DNA of 64,000 nucleotides from Chryseobacterium artocarpi (GCF_001684975.1 NZ_MAYH01000045.1:248001-312000); one strand, 5' to 3'. Counted from the stretch's first letter, positions 18,151 to 26,777 are shown. Numbers and translations: made by a program. The notes: a model not told the origin generated them from the sequence alone.

Positions 18151-19221
18151 ATGAGATTTAGAGAACTTTTACATTATACTTATATTTTTCCTGTCCTTGC
18201 GGTAGTTTACTATTTTTCAGGACTGATGGGTGGTGGTGTCATTTATGATATCATTGCCGGAATTTTGCTCATTGGGAGTGTTTTATCGGCAGTGCATCAC
18301 GCTGAAGTTGTTGCCCATAAAGTAGGGGAGCCGTTCGGAACCATTATCCTCGCTCTTTGTATTACGATTATTGAAGTAGCCTTGATCATCTCACTGATGG
18401 TCGCCGGCGGAGATCAGGCGATCACGCTGGCAAGAGATACCGTTTTTGCTGCTGTCATGCTTATTCTTAATGGTATTTTAGGAATCTGTATCTTAGTAGG
18501 TGGCGTTAAATATCATGAACAGTTCTTTGCAAGAACTTCTGCTACAACATATTTGGTAAGTATTGTTTCTATTTTAATACTGACTCTGGTCCTTCCTAAC
18601 TTCACTTCAAGTGTAAACGGACCCTTCTATAATGAAGCTCAGCTTATTTTTGTATCCATTGCTTGTCTTGTTATTTATGGGGTTTTCCTTATGGTGCAGA
18701 CCGTAAGACACAGAAGTTATTTTATTGTTCCGGATGAACATCCTGAAGAGCATTATATTCCTTCATTATCTAAAACTTTAATAAGCTTTGGTTTTCTGGT
18801 TGTTTGTTTAGTCATTGTCGTTCTCATGGCAAAAGGCTTGTCTGATACCATTGAGAGCATGGTACAGAGTTTAGGAGCGCCAAAATCTTTAGTAGGAGTT
18901 ATCATTGCTGCGGTAGTGCTTCTTCCGGAAGGGGTTGCGGCTATTCGTGCAGCAAGAGCCAACCAAATTCAATCCAGTTTAAATCTGGCACTAGGTTCAG
19001 CATTAGCGAGTATTGGGCTAACGATTCCGGCGGTTTCAACGGTTTGTATCATGTACGATATTCCATTGGTCTTAGGATTGGATAAAAAAGATGTGATTTT
19101 GCTTTCCCTATCAGTGTTTATAGTGATGCTTTCCTTAAGCCGGGGAAAAACAAATATCCTTTACGGAACCGTTCTTCTCGTGAATTTGGCAGCCTATATT
19201 TTTACAGTGATTGTTCCTTAA
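18151..19221 (+). CDS. Calcium/cation:proton antiporter, CaCA family (ChaA-like)
   Basis: 356 residues, about 11 helices. Both alpha repeats of the CaCA fold are visible: repeat 1 AHKVGEPFGTIILALCITIIEVALIISLMV (helix with the essential Glu of TIIEVALI, ~74) and repeat 2 VVLLPEGVAAIRAARANQIQSSLNLALGSALASIGLTIPAV (~253-290). An acidic loop (DEHPEEHY) lies between them. ChaA proteins exchange Ca2+, Na+ or K+ for H+. A 66-base gap precedes it, so it may have its own promoter. Confidence 0.92.
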   Translation: MRFRELLHYTYIFPVLAVVYYFSGLMGGGVIYDIIAGILLIGSVLSAVHHAEVVAHKVGEPFGTIILALCITIIEVALIISLMVAGGDQAITLARDTVFAAVMLILNGILGICILVGGVKYHEQFFARTSATTYLVSIVSILILTLVLPNFTSSVNGPFYNEAQLIFVSIACLVIYGVFLMVQTVRHRSYFIVPDEHPEEHYIPSLSKTLISFGFLVVCLVIVVLMAKGLSDTIESMVQSLGAPKSLVGVIIAAVVLLPEGVAAIRAARANQIQSSLNLALGSALASIGLTIPAVSTVCIMYDIPLVLGLDKKDVILLSLSVFIVMLSLSRGKTNILYGTVLLVNLAAYIFTVIVP

Positions 19222-19244
19222 AATTGTAAATCAAATTTTTTTAA

Positions 19245-19278
19245 ATAAAAAGAGTCTACAATATTTAAAATTGTAGAC
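19245..19278 (-). terminator. Terminator of the three-repeat protein gene
   Basis: GTCTACAAT (19254-19262) and ATTGTAGAC (19270-19278), followed on the minus strand by TCTTTTTATTT. It lies between two convergent genes and may also stop chaA transcripts less efficiently. Confidence 0.75.
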
Positions 19279-19301
19279 CCTGTATTTACTGTATTTATCT
19301 T

Positions 19302-19715
19302 TTAGTCTTGCATATCCCATAGTTCTCCTTCTCCTTGGTAACCATTCTGTAACCACATTTTGTCAAAAGCATGGCTAAGCGTTTTACCTTTTTCTTTGCC
19401 ATAGCAATTGAAGGAAACTTTATTCGGGCTGTGTACTACCAGTTCCCATTCTTCACCTTCTCCCTGAATTCCGTTTTGTAACCATAATTTATCAAAAGCA
19501 TGGCTTAAGTATAATCCTTTTTCTTTGCTGGTACATCTTAATGCCACTCTGTTGTTTGACAATTTTTCAAGAATGAAAACTTCGCCTAATCCTCTGATGC
19601 CATTTTGAAGAAATACTTCTCCATTTCCATGACTTAAGAATTGTCCTTGTTCTTTTCCTAAGGCTTGTAATAATACTACCTGAGCTGTTTCTACGTTTTC
19701 TTTAACTAGTTCCAT
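19302..19715 (-). CDS. Small three-fold repeat protein, likely beta-trefoil
   Basis: 137 residues, no signal peptide, no membrane helix. Three units of 43 residues are plain: LSHGNGEVFLQNG (27-39), LSHAFDKLWLQNG (70-82) and LSHAFDKMWLQNG (113-125), each preceded by a hydrophobic strand and KE(K/Q)G, and followed by GxGExWxL. Exact three-fold symmetry with ~42-residue units of short strands is the hallmark of the beta-trefoil fold, and the pattern (V-x-L-x-x...G-x-x-LSH...L-x-N...GExW) recalls fascin or actin-crosslinking type trefoils. A carbohydrate or protein binding role is possible. The protein would be cytoplasmic unless exported by a non-classical path. I do not recognise a named family. 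Confidence 0.8.
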   Translation of the reverse strand: MELVKENVETAQVVLLQALGKEQGQFLSHGNGEVFLQNGIRGLGEVFILEKLSNNRVALRCTSKEKGLYLSHAFDKLWLQNGIQGEGEEWELVVHSPNKVSFNCYGKEKGKTLSHAFDKMWLQNGYQGEGELWDMQD

Positions 19716-20016
19716 GATTTCTGAGTTTTTAAAAATTTCCTACTCTGATTGCTTTTCGGATACCGCAGTCAAAATTTGTTTAAGACGTCTGTAGTAATTT
19801 TGATGAAGTAAAGGTAGATATTAAAAAAACGAATTCAATCAGTAGAAATACTTAAAAATCAACCATTTACAAATATAACCAAATAGTGAGTTATTTTATT
19901 TCTTCTGATTATTCATGGCGTTTTCCACTTTAAAATTAAAAATGCACCTATGTTTGATGACGAAAAAATCTGATAATTTTCAGGGGGAATGATAAGAAAA
20001 TTAATGGAATATCTGC
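19716..20016. other. 301-base gap without a gene
   Basis: AT-rich DNA between the start of the three-repeat protein gene and the end of the globin gene, both on the minus strand. I see no open frame with coding character, no strong hairpin and no tRNA. It should hold the promoter of the three-repeat gene and the end of the globin transcript. Confidence 0.5.
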
Positions 20017-20397
20017 TTAAAGTCTTCTAGCCAATTCCATTTTGAAAGCCATAAGCTTAGCTATATTTTCAGATTTGTAGATTGCCATATCTGCGTTTTC
20101 ACCTACGAAATTCTCTTCAATGGTAGTTCGCCATAGTTCCAGCCATCTGTCAAAATGCTTTTGTTCCATTGCCTGAATTTCATTAATGGGAAAATGTACC
20201 CCCATAGGATTTCCTTTATAAGTCATCTGCCCAAATAAAATGGATTCCCAAAAAGAATACATCTTTGGAAGGTGCTTATCCCAATCCACTTTTGCAATAT
20301 CATTAAAAAAGAAGCTAATAGTTTCATCCTTAACGACTTTTGCATAAAATGAATTCACAAGGTGTTCAATGTCTTCTCTTGATTCAAGCTTTTTCAT
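20017..20397 (-). CDS. Group III truncated hemoglobin
   Basis: 126 residues. Conserved marks of group III (trHbP, Ctb-like) globins: FYAKVVKDETISFFF in the B helix, FWESILFG (48-55), the loop GNPMGVHFPI and the proximal His81 in QKHFDRWLELW followed by a C-terminal helix pair. Group III proteins are small haem proteins linked to O2/NO handling under micro-oxic or nitrosative stress. The minus-strand promoter region shares 101 bases with the divergent cysteine-cluster gene. Confidence 0.92.
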   Translation of the reverse strand: MKKLESREDIEHLVNSFYAKVVKDETISFFFNDIAKVDWDKHLPKMYSFWESILFGQMTYKGNPMGVHFPINEIQAMEQKHFDRWLELWRTTIEENFVGENADMAIYKSENIAKLMAFKMELARRL

Positions 20398-20469
20398 ATT
20401 TCAAATGTACAGCAAAATCAAAAGATAAATCTATAGATTGGATTGATAAATTTCATAAAAACAATATTT

Positions 20470-20477
20470 TATCTTTG
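20470..20477 (+). promoter_or_regulatory. Bacteroidota -7 element TATCTTTG before the YkgJ-like gene
   Basis: Exact match to TAnnTTTG, 21 bases before the ATG. A TTG at 20443-20445 lies 24 bases upstream, slightly outside the usual spacing to the -33 box. Confidence 0.5.
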
Positions 20478-20498
20478 TACCCGGAGATGAAATAAAGA

Positions 20499-20987
20499 AT
20501 GAATTTAGACTTTTATAAAAAACAGGCTTTACAAAAGCAGAAAGAACATAAAAAATTTTTGGACGGATTAAAGAAGAAACCGCCCAAAAATCTTGATTAT
20601 ATTGTACAGGAAACCCATGATGAAGTCTTTGATGAAATAGACTGTTTACAATGTGCTAATTGCTGTAAAACAACAGGTCCTCTATATACTGAAAAGGATA
20701 TTGAACGTATTGCAAAGCACCTTCGCATGAAGTCGGCTGATTTTGAAGCCAAATTTTTAAGAGTAGATGAAGACAATGATAAAGTACTTCAGAACCTGCC
20801 ATGTTTCTTTCTGAACAATGACAATACATGCTCTATATATGAAGTAAGACCAAAGGCATGCAGAGAATATCCACACACTGATCGTAAAAAGATTTATCAG
20901 ATTAATAATTTGATGCTGAAAAATACGGTCATTTGCCCAGCTGCATTTGAGTTTGTAGAGAAAATGATGAAGAATATCGGGAAGTAA
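20499..20987 (+). CDS. YkgJ family zinc/iron-chelating cysteine cluster protein
   Basis: 162 residues. N-terminal basic helix, then the cluster CLQCANCCKTTGPLYTEKDIERIA (about 49-72), and a second set with FLNNDNTCSIYEVRPKACREYPHTDR (about 107-132), finally VICPAAFEFVE. The spacing of Cys matches the YkgJ/CxxCxxCC family (Fe-S or zinc binding). The role is unclear, though members have been tied to modification or metal handling. Divergent from the globin gene, with which it could share oxygen-responsive control; that is inference. Confidence 0.88.
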   Translation: MNLDFYKKQALQKQKEHKKFLDGLKKKPPKNLDYIVQETHDEVFDEIDCLQCANCCKTTGPLYTEKDIERIAKHLRMKSADFEAKFLRVDEDNDKVLQNLPCFFLNNDNTCSIYEVRPKACREYPHTDRKKIYQINNLMLKNTVICPAAFEFVEKMMKNIGK

Positions 20988-21181
20988 TCAAGGTGAATAA
21001 GGAACCATAATTTATTTAACAGTTGTTATATGATGATAATGATCTTTAAAAACAATTATTAAGGCTAAGAAATAGCGATTTTTTCAGGTTTTAAAATTTT
21101 CATATACTTTTTTTTGATTTCAGTTATATATATAATTGCTCTTAAATAATTATAAAGTCCGTTAAATTAGTTTGTTACAAA

Positions 21182-21189
21182 TAATTTTG
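21182..21189 (+). promoter_or_regulatory. Bacteroidota -7 element TAATTTTG
   Basis: Exact TAnnTTTG match 47 bases before the start of the small Thr/Pro-rich protein gene; no clear -33 TTTG at the usual distance. Confidence 0.45.
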
Positions 21190-21236
21190 TGAATAATGTA
21201 GCGTTTAGTTTAAACAATCATTTAAAATATTACATT

Positions 21237-21539
21237 ATGAAAAAGTTATTTTTAACTGCTGCATTTACATTAGCAGGTGTAATCGCGGTATCAGCTCAAA
21301 CGGAAACACAGAAGAAACCGGCTGAGACACCAAATACTACGCAAACACAACCAAAGACAGAAGAAGTGAAGACAGACTGGAACACTTCTACAACCACTCA
21401 GAAGCCTAATACACCAGCAACGAATGCTCCCACTACAGAGCCGACTGCAGATCCATCTGTAAGCCCGGGAACGACTCCTGAAGCTACAAAGCCTTCTGAT
21501 GCCACCAAAGAAGAAAAGAAATCTAAAAAGAAAAAGTGA
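21237..21539 (+). CDS. Small exported Thr/Pro/Lys-rich protein
   Basis: 100 residues from the ATG at 21237, chosen because it gives a signal peptide (MKKLFLTAAFTLAGVIAVSAQ). The mature part is low complexity: Thr, Pro, Ala and Lys with several TQ/TT and PTT runs, ending in the basic tail EEKKSKKKK. It is predicted to be unfolded in the periplasm or at the surface. No family recognised. A terminator follows directly. Confidence 0.7.
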   Translation: MKKLFLTAAFTLAGVIAVSAQTETQKKPAETPNTTQTQPKTEEVKTDWNTSTTTQKPNTPATNAPTTEPTADPSVSPGTTPEATKPSDATKEEKKSKKKK

Positions 21540-21566
21540 TAGTACTTTAGTAAACAACTAGTCTGA

Positions 21567-21597
21567 ATCCTGAAATCATATATTTCAGGATTTTTTC
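21567..21597. terminator. Terminator between convergent genes
   Basis: ATCCTGAAA (21567-21575) pairs with TTTCAGGAT (21583-21591), then TTTTTTC on the plus strand. The stop codon of the minus-strand DUF1801 gene lies in the right arm. Confidence 0.8.
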
Positions 21598-21953
21598 TTT
21601 TCTATTTCAGTAATCCTGAATTCAACAATTTTAGTAATCAAATCAAACGGAAGTTTTTCTGTGATGGGAAACTGTACAGCCCCTTTAGAAAATTTGTATT
21701 TCCTTTCTTCAAAATCCTTTTCAAAATTTATAATTCCTTCTGCACCCGGATAAAATCCGATATGTTTTTGATATGCTGCAAAGTAAACTAAAGGTTTTCC
21801 TTTATATTTAAAAGCAGGCATTTGATATCCTATATACTCCTCTAAATCCGGCATGACAGTATGGATTATTTTTCTCAGTTCAACCAGTTTTTCCTGTACA
21901 TCTACAGGAAACAGGAGAATATATTCATCAGTATTTTTAAAGGTGTTTTTCAT
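21585..21953 (-). CDS. DUF1801 family protein (YdhG-like)
   Basis: 122 residues from the ATG at 21953. Earlier in-frame starts (21959, 22004) would lie in or before the T-run of a terminator hairpin at 21963-21994, so they are not preferred. Conserved DUF1801 features: DEYILLFPVDVQEKLVELRKIIHTVMPDLEEYIGYQMPAFKYKGKPLVYFAAYQKHIGFYP and the C-terminal basic helix. The fold is known; the function is not. Confidence 0.85.
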   Translation of the reverse strand: MKNTFKNTDEYILLFPVDVQEKLVELRKIIHTVMPDLEEYIGYQMPAFKYKGKPLVYFAAYQKHIGFYPGAEGIINFEKDFEERKYKFSKGAVQFPITEKLPFDLITKIVEFRITEIEKKKS

Positions 21954-21962
21954 ACACATAAA

Positions 21963-21994
21963 AATAAAAAAAGCGCTGCATATAGCAGCGCTTT
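21963..21994 (-). terminator. Strong terminator hairpin downstream of gdhA
   Basis: AAAGCGCTGC and GCAGCGCTTT arms around ATATA, followed on the minus strand by a TTTTTTATTTTTAT tract. It is the second hairpin after gdhA (the first is at 22045-22074) and lies 10 bases before the DUF1801 start codon. Confidence 0.75.
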
Positions 21995-22044
21995 CTCCTT
22001 TCACTTTTTACTTTTTTCCCATTAACCCCGGGAACAGGCTATAT

Positions 22045-22074
22045 TAAAAAAGGTCGGGATTTTTCCCAACCTTT
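22045..22074 (-). terminator. First terminator after gdhA
   Basis: On the minus strand AAAGGTTGGGA pairs with TCCCGACCTTT (one G-T pair), followed by TTTTAATAT, 10 bases past the gdhA stop. Confidence 0.8.
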
Positions 22075-22084
22075 GTTTTGTATG

Positions 22085-23443
22085 TTACACAACTCCTTGA
22101 GCTAGCATTGCTTCTGCTACTTTCACGAAGCCGGCGATATTTGCACCTTTTACGTAGTTTACATAACCGTCCTCGTCTTTTCCGTAGTCTCTACAAGCTT
22201 TGTGGATTCCAATCATGATTTCCTTTAATCTTGCGTCAACCTCTTCAGAAGTCCAGTTAAGACGGATAGAGTTTTGCGTCATTTCTAATCCTGAAGTTGC
22301 AACACCTCCAGCGTTGGAAGCCTTACCAGGAGAGAATAATACTTTATTGTCTAAGAAATAGTTGATCGCATCAAGTGTAGAAGGCATGTTAGCTGCTTCA
22401 GTTACACAAAGACATCCGTTTTCAACTAATTTTCTTGCATCATCTAAATCTAATTCGTTTTGAGTTGCAGATGGGAATGCAACATCACACTTCACATCCC
22501 AAGGACGTTTTCCAGCGTGGAATTCAGCAGATGGATATTTTTTAGCATAATCTTCAGCTCTGTTGTTTCCAGAAGATCTAAGCTCTAATAAATAATCAAT
22601 TTTTTCTCCGCTGATACCATCTTTATCATAGATGTATCCATCCGGACCAGAGATTGTTACAACTTTAGCTCCTAGCTCAGTTGCCTTCTTGATAACTCCC
22701 CAAGCTACGTTTCCGAAACCTGATACCGTTACAGTTTTTCCTTGGAAATCCTGTCCGATAGTTTTAAGCATCTGCTCAGCGAAGTATACAACTCCATATC
22801 CTGTAGCTTCAGGACGGATCAATGAACCTCCGTAAGCAAGACCTTTTCCTGTAAGTACTCCGGTAAACTCGTTTCTGATTTTCTTGTATTGTCCGAATAA
22901 ATATCCGATTTCTCTTGCTCCTACACCGATATCTCCTGCAGGTACGTCTGTTTCAGGACCGATGTGCTTACATAATTCTGTCATGAAAGCCTGGCAGAAA
23001 CGCATTACTTCCATATCAGATTTACCTTGCGGATCGAAATCTGAACCTCCTTTACCACCACCCATTGGAAGAGTAGTTAAAGAGTTTTTAAACACTTGTT
23101 CAAAAGCTAAGAACTTAAGAACTGATAAGTTTACAGTAGGGTGGAAACGGATTCCTCCTTTGTATGGTCCAATCGCAGAGTTCATTTGAATTCTGAAACC
23201 TCTGTTAACCTGAATTTCTCCTTTATCGTCAACCCATGGAACTCTGAAAATAATAATTCTTTCAGCTTCAGCCATTCTTTCAAGCAGCTTCATTCCGTTA
23301 TATTCTTTTCTCGTAGCAATGAATGGAATTACTGTTACGGCAACTTCTTTTACAGCCTGTAAGAACTCCGGTTCGTTAGGATTTTTTGCTTCAATTTTTG
23401 CAATAAACTCTTGGATTTTCTGGTCAATATTATATTGTTCCAT
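22085..23443 (-). CDS. gdhA: NADP-type glutamate dehydrogenase
   Basis: 452 residues, the length of the hexameric class I enzyme. Conserved blocks: RVPWVDDKGEIQVNRGFRIQ, GPYKGGIRFHP, PMGGGKGGSDFDPQGKSD (with the catalytic Lys), DVPAGDIGVGAREIGYLFGQY, TGKGLAYGGSLIRPEATGYG, and the dinucleotide fold VSGFGNVAWG. The enzyme makes glutamate from 2-oxoglutarate and ammonia; the class usually prefers NADPH. The gene has its own promoter and two terminators, so it is a single-gene unit. Confidence 0.96.
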   Translation of the reverse strand: MEQYNIDQKIQEFIAKIEAKNPNEPEFLQAVKEVAVTVIPFIATRKEYNGMKLLERMAEAERIIIFRVPWVDDKGEIQVNRGFRIQMNSAIGPYKGGIRFHPTVNLSVLKFLAFEQVFKNSLTTLPMGGGKGGSDFDPQGKSDMEVMRFCQAFMTELCKHIGPETDVPAGDIGVGAREIGYLFGQYKKIRNEFTGVLTGKGLAYGGSLIRPEATGYGVVYFAEQMLKTIGQDFQGKTVTVSGFGNVAWGVIKKATELGAKVVTISGPDGYIYDKDGISGEKIDYLLELRSSGNNRAEDYAKKYPSAEFHAGKRPWDVKCDVAFPSATQNELDLDDARKLVENGCLCVTEAANMPSTLDAINYFLDNKVLFSPGKASNAGGVATSGLEMTQNSIRLNWTSEEVDARLKEIMIGIHKACRDYGKDEDGYVNYVKGANIAGFVKVAEAMLAQGVV

Positions 23444-23469
23444 ATATTAAGGTTGAATATTATTGTCAA

Positions 23470-23499
23470 CAAATTTAATTTTTTTTTCAAGATTCACAA
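23470..23499 (-). promoter_or_regulatory. Promoter of gdhA, Bacteroidota type
   Basis: On the minus strand TTG (23497-23499) is followed after 19 bases by TAAATTTG (23470-23477), matching the -33/-7 pattern. The -7 box ends 26 bases before the start codon. Confidence 0.7.
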
Positions 23500-23633
23500 T
23501 ACTCTATTTTAACATTGTTGAAAATTAAATAATAATGTTTCGGAATATTATTAAATTAATAATTTGTGAGTAAAAATTATTAAAAATGAAATGTTATGTA
23601 TGAAATAATGCAATATTAAGAAATCGTTAATTC

Positions 23634-24743
23634 TTAAATTGCTATAAATTGCCTCCCGGAAAATGATTTTACTTTCCCTAAAAGTTCCAATTCCAAAATT
23701 ATTGGCAAAATTTTATGCGAAGAAACATTAATTTCCTGGGCAAGATCGTCTAATGAAATCTGTGGATTGTCTTTGATGGATTGAAAAATAATGTTTTGAT
23801 TTTCAGTTAATTGAATCGAAGTCTCACTATAGGGAAACAACTCTTCAATTTTTCCCGAAAGATTGTTAAATCCCAATAGGTTGATAAGATCTTTGATTGT
23901 TGAAATAGCTGTTGCTTTGTTATGGAAAATCAATTGATTACAACCTTGGCTATACACGTCGGAAATTTTTCCCGGAAGCGCAAATACATCTCTGTTATAG
24001 TCATTGGCGAAAGCCGCAGTACTCACAGATCCTCCTCCAAAAGCTGTTTCCACAACAATAGTAGAAGGGGAGATTCCGGCTACAATTCTGTTTCTCTGAA
24101 TGAAGTTTTCACGGTCCGGCTTTCGTGTTGAATTGAACTCTGTCAATAATGCTCCTCCCTCCTGAAGTATTTTTTCGGAAAGCTTCCTGTTTTTGGCTGG
24201 ATATAGAAATTCAAAACCGTGAGCAAGGACAGCTATAGTTGGTTTTTGATTCCGAATTGATTGCTCATGAACTTCTTTGTCTACTCCTAAAGCAAGACCA
24301 CTTACAGAAGCATATTTTGAAGATTTGCTTGTCTCAAAGAATTCTTCAATGAATTGTTTGCCATAAGAAGTCATATTTCGTGTTCCTACAATGCTTATTT
24401 TCGGAAGATTGGCATCTATATTCCCTTTTTGGTAAAGGATTGCCGGAGCATCTGTACATTCGTTTAAAAGAGAAGGAATTTCTCCATAATGTCTTAAACT
24501 TATCTGAATATTGTTCTTTTCACAAAACTCCAATTCTTTTTCAGCGAAGCGTAGATGGTCATCGTTCCCGATATCGGAAACAGTTTTAAGCCCCATTCCG
24601 TCTATCTTCTTATATTGCTTTTTTGCATGTGCCCATGCTTCTTTAGCACTTCCGAATGTTTTGATAAGTTTATTGAAATTAATATCGCCAATCTGGCTAC
24701 ATTCACGTAGGGCAATTGCATAAAAATATTCTTCGGTGATCAT
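23634..24743 (-). CDS. dprA: DNA-processing protein DprA
   Basis: 369 residues. N-terminal helical/HhH part (QYKKIDGMGLKTVSDI), then the Rossmann-like DprA core: ISIVGTRNMTSYGKQFIEEFF, SVSGLALGVDKEVHE, ILQEGGALLTEFNS, FIQRNRIVAGISPSTIVVETAFGGGSVSTAAFAND, VFALPGKISDVYSQGCNQLI, and a C-terminal winged-helix domain (SLDDLAQEINVSSHKILPIILELELLGKV). DprA loads RecA on incoming single-stranded DNA during transformation. With ComM at 4407 this hints at natural competence, although both are also common in non-competent species. Confidence 0.95.
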   Translation of the reverse strand: MITEEYFYAIALRECSQIGDINFNKLIKTFGSAKEAWAHAKKQYKKIDGMGLKTVSDIGNDDHLRFAEKELEFCEKNNIQISLRHYGEIPSLLNECTDAPAILYQKGNIDANLPKISIVGTRNMTSYGKQFIEEFFETSKSSKYASVSGLALGVDKEVHEQSIRNQKPTIAVLAHGFEFLYPAKNRKLSEKILQEGGALLTEFNSTRKPDRENFIQRNRIVAGISPSTIVVETAFGGGSVSTAAFANDYNRDVFALPGKISDVYSQGCNQLIFHNKATAISTIKDLINLLGFNNLSGKIEELFPYSETSIQLTENQNIIFQSIKDNPQISLDDLAQEINVSSHKILPIILELELLGKVKSFSGRQFIAI

Positions 24744-24777
24744 TTGTGTTTTTTTTCAAATGTAGTGAATTAAGTTT

Positions 24778-25545
24778 TTATTTTTTCCTTAATTCATCCA
24801 AATGATCCCAAATATCATCTCTCCTTTTATAAGGCAGCTCCAGGAAGTCTTCCGGGTGATTTTCTTTGTATTCCTGCCAAAGCTTATCATCTTTTTCGCT
24901 GTAATAATTAGGAAATTCCCAAATGTATTTTTTCTTTTTCTCACCTACATTTTTAAAGAGAAAAGCTATAATACTTCCGACCAAAGCACCGGAAAGGTGA
25001 GCCTGCCATGAAATTTTGCTTGGTTCCTGCATATTGTAGAAAAGTTCTTCGGGAAGCATTCCCCACACTAAACTACCATAATAAAGCACCACAAGTAATG
25101 AAATGGTAAGCAGCTTCATATTCCATTTAAACACTCCACTAAAGAAAAGAAAGAATGCAAGAACATATACAACACCACTGGCACCGATGGTACAGGTGTA
25201 CATATATTCTCCGGTCATGATATCAATAGGAGGGAGAAGCCATACCAAAAGCCCTGTAGCGATCCATCCTGTAAAAAAAACTTTATTGGCTACCAATGGG
25301 TAGAATTGGTATAAAAGAAACATCAGGACCGCAATCGGAATTGAGTTTCCTATAATATGATCCATATTTCCATGGAGAAGAGGAGAAGTGATGATTCCCA
25401 ATAGTCCTTCCGGAACAAGAGGGATGATGGCTCCGAAGCAACTTCCAAAAAAGCCATGCATTTGTAAAAAGTACCCGAACCACATTGCGGAAAGCATCAG
25501 CAATGGATATATAATTGCTCTTTTGGAAATTACATTTTTAAACAT
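24778..25545 (-). CDS. Rhomboid family intramembrane serine protease
   Basis: 255 residues, six membrane helices, then a charged tail of ~50 residues with repeated Tyr/Lys (KKKYIWEFPNYYSEKDDKLWQEY). Catalytic pair: Ser123 in GASG (121-124) and His183 in QAHLSGALVG; the HGNMDHIIGN motif with Asn67 completes the active-site features. Rhomboids cut membrane-spanning substrates. The tail is also found in other Flavobacteriia rhomboids. It starts 34 bases from dprA's start side on the same strand and may be cotranscribed with it (rhomboid first is excluded by order: rhomboid lies downstream of no gene; dprA is downstream of it). Confidence 0.9.
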   Translation of the reverse strand: MFKNVISKRAIIYPLLMLSAMWFGYFLQMHGFFGSCFGAIIPLVPEGLLGIITSPLLHGNMDHIIGNSIPIAVLMFLLYQFYPLVANKVFFTGWIATGLLVWLLPPIDIMTGEYMYTCTIGASGVVYVLAFFLFFSGVFKWNMKLLTISLLVVLYYGSLVWGMLPEELFYNMQEPSKISWQAHLSGALVGSIIAFLFKNVGEKKKKYIWEFPNYYSEKDDKLWQEYKENHPEDFLELPYKRRDDIWDHLDELRKK

Positions 25546-25739
25546 GAAGATTTTACGTCAAATCAAAAGCCAATGATAAATTTCGGAAAATTTGTCGATG
25601 AAAATGTTTCTATTGATCTGATTTTAAGACAAAAGTTGTCAATTTTAACGTTTAAGCTTTTTATTTTGGCATCAATTTTACTAAAGAACCTTATTGCTAG
25701 GTGATTAAACTTTACAGAATTGAATTCTTTAAGGCTCAA

Positions 25740-25774
25740 TTTGCCTTTTAAAAAAAATTATATTAATATTTTTG
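25740..25774 (+). promoter_or_regulatory. Promoter of the first DUF3078 gene
   Basis: TTTG at 25740-25743 and TATTTTTG at 25767-25774, 23 bases apart, match the -33/-7 pattern of Bacteroidota; the ATG follows 23 bases later. Confidence 0.6.
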
Positions 25775-25796
25775 CATTGAAAAATTATTTAGAGTA

Positions 25797-26723
25797 ATGA
25801 AGAAGTTTTTATTGATTCTCACCTTTTTTACTGGGATTTATGCAAGTGCGCAAGAAGAGTTAAAGAAGGATTCCATCGTTGTAGACACGGTAAAGTACTG
25901 GTCGGTGTTAGGAAAGAACACTTTAATGATTAATCAGGCTGCCTTTTCCAATTGGGTAGGTGGTGGAGCCAATAACGTAGGTTGGCTTGCCGGGATTAAC
26001 TATAATATTACTTATGAAAAAGATAAGGATCTTTGGGAGAATATTATTATTCTTGGCTACGGGCAGAATGACACCAAAGGACAAGGGATTAGAAAAACTC
26101 AGGATGTGATTAATGTTTCTACAAATTATGGGCGTAAGTTTTTGAAAAGTTGGTACTTTTCATTAGGAACAGGATTTCAGTCTCAGTTTGCCCCTGGGTA
26201 TGAGGATGGTAATAATCCGGAATCTAAAAAGATTTCCAACTTCATGGCACCGGGTTACTTGAACGTCGGGATGGGTATCACTTACAGGCCGAATGATAAT
26301 TTGACAGTAACTTTACGTCCTACCAACGCCAGATGGACTTTTGTCTTAGATAAAGACCTTCAGCTTGCCGGAAATTATGGTTTAAAAAGTGATGGAGATT
26401 CATCATTACTACAATTCGGTTTCTTGGGAACAGCGATATATAAGCTAAAAATTATGGAAGATGTTCATTTGACAAATACAGCATCTGTCTTTTCCAATTA
26501 CCTGGATCGTCCGGACAGATTGGTTCTTGCGTATGGCGCTATCTTAAATTTAAAGGTAAATAAATATATTTCATCCAATATAACATTAGATGTACTGTAT
26601 GATCATAATCAAATTGAGAAAACACAGTTAAAACAGACCCTGGGAATTGGTTTTGCTTACACATTAGATAATGGAGTAAAACGTTCCGATCGTAAAGACA
26701 GTCAATGGTGGATAAAAAAATAA
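25797..26723 (+). CDS. DUF3078 protein, first of a tandem pair
   Basis: 308 residues with signal peptide ending YASAQ. The mature protein begins with a short linker, then W-x-x-x-G-x-NTLMINQAAFSNWVGGGANNVGWLAG, the signature of DUF3078, followed by repeated amphipathic strands with aromatic ends (LWENIIILGYGQND, YLNVGMGITYRPNDNLTVTLRP), and a last strand. This looks like an outer membrane beta-barrel. Function unknown. Its paralog follows 227 bases later with about three quarters of residues shared by eye. Confidence 0.88.
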   Translation: MKKFLLILTFFTGIYASAQEELKKDSIVVDTVKYWSVLGKNTLMINQAAFSNWVGGGANNVGWLAGINYNITYEKDKDLWENIIILGYGQNDTKGQGIRKTQDVINVSTNYGRKFLKSWYFSLGTGFQSQFAPGYEDGNNPESKKISNFMAPGYLNVGMGITYRPNDNLTVTLRPTNARWTFVLDKDLQLAGNYGLKSDGDSSLLQFGFLGTAIYKLKIMEDVHLTNTASVFSNYLDRPDRLVLAYGAILNLKVNKYISSNITLDVLYDHNQIEKTQLKQTLGIGFAYTLDNGVKRSDRKDSQWWIKK

Positions 26724-26743
26724 ACTAATAAAGTCATTAATAA

Positions 26744-26777
26744 GAAAGCACTTCAGGAATGAGGTGCTTTTTGCTTT
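26744..26777 (+). terminator. Terminator of the first DUF3078 gene
   Basis: AAAGCACTTC pairs with GAGGTGCTTT (one G-T pair) around AGGAAT, then TTGCTTT, ~25 bases after the stop. It separates the two paralogs into different transcripts. Confidence 0.75.

Noticed and set aside
24778..25545. Frameshift in the rhomboid gene because of its long charged tail
   Set aside because: Frame is intact, catalytic Ser and His are in place, and similar tails are expected in Flavobacteriia rhomboids.
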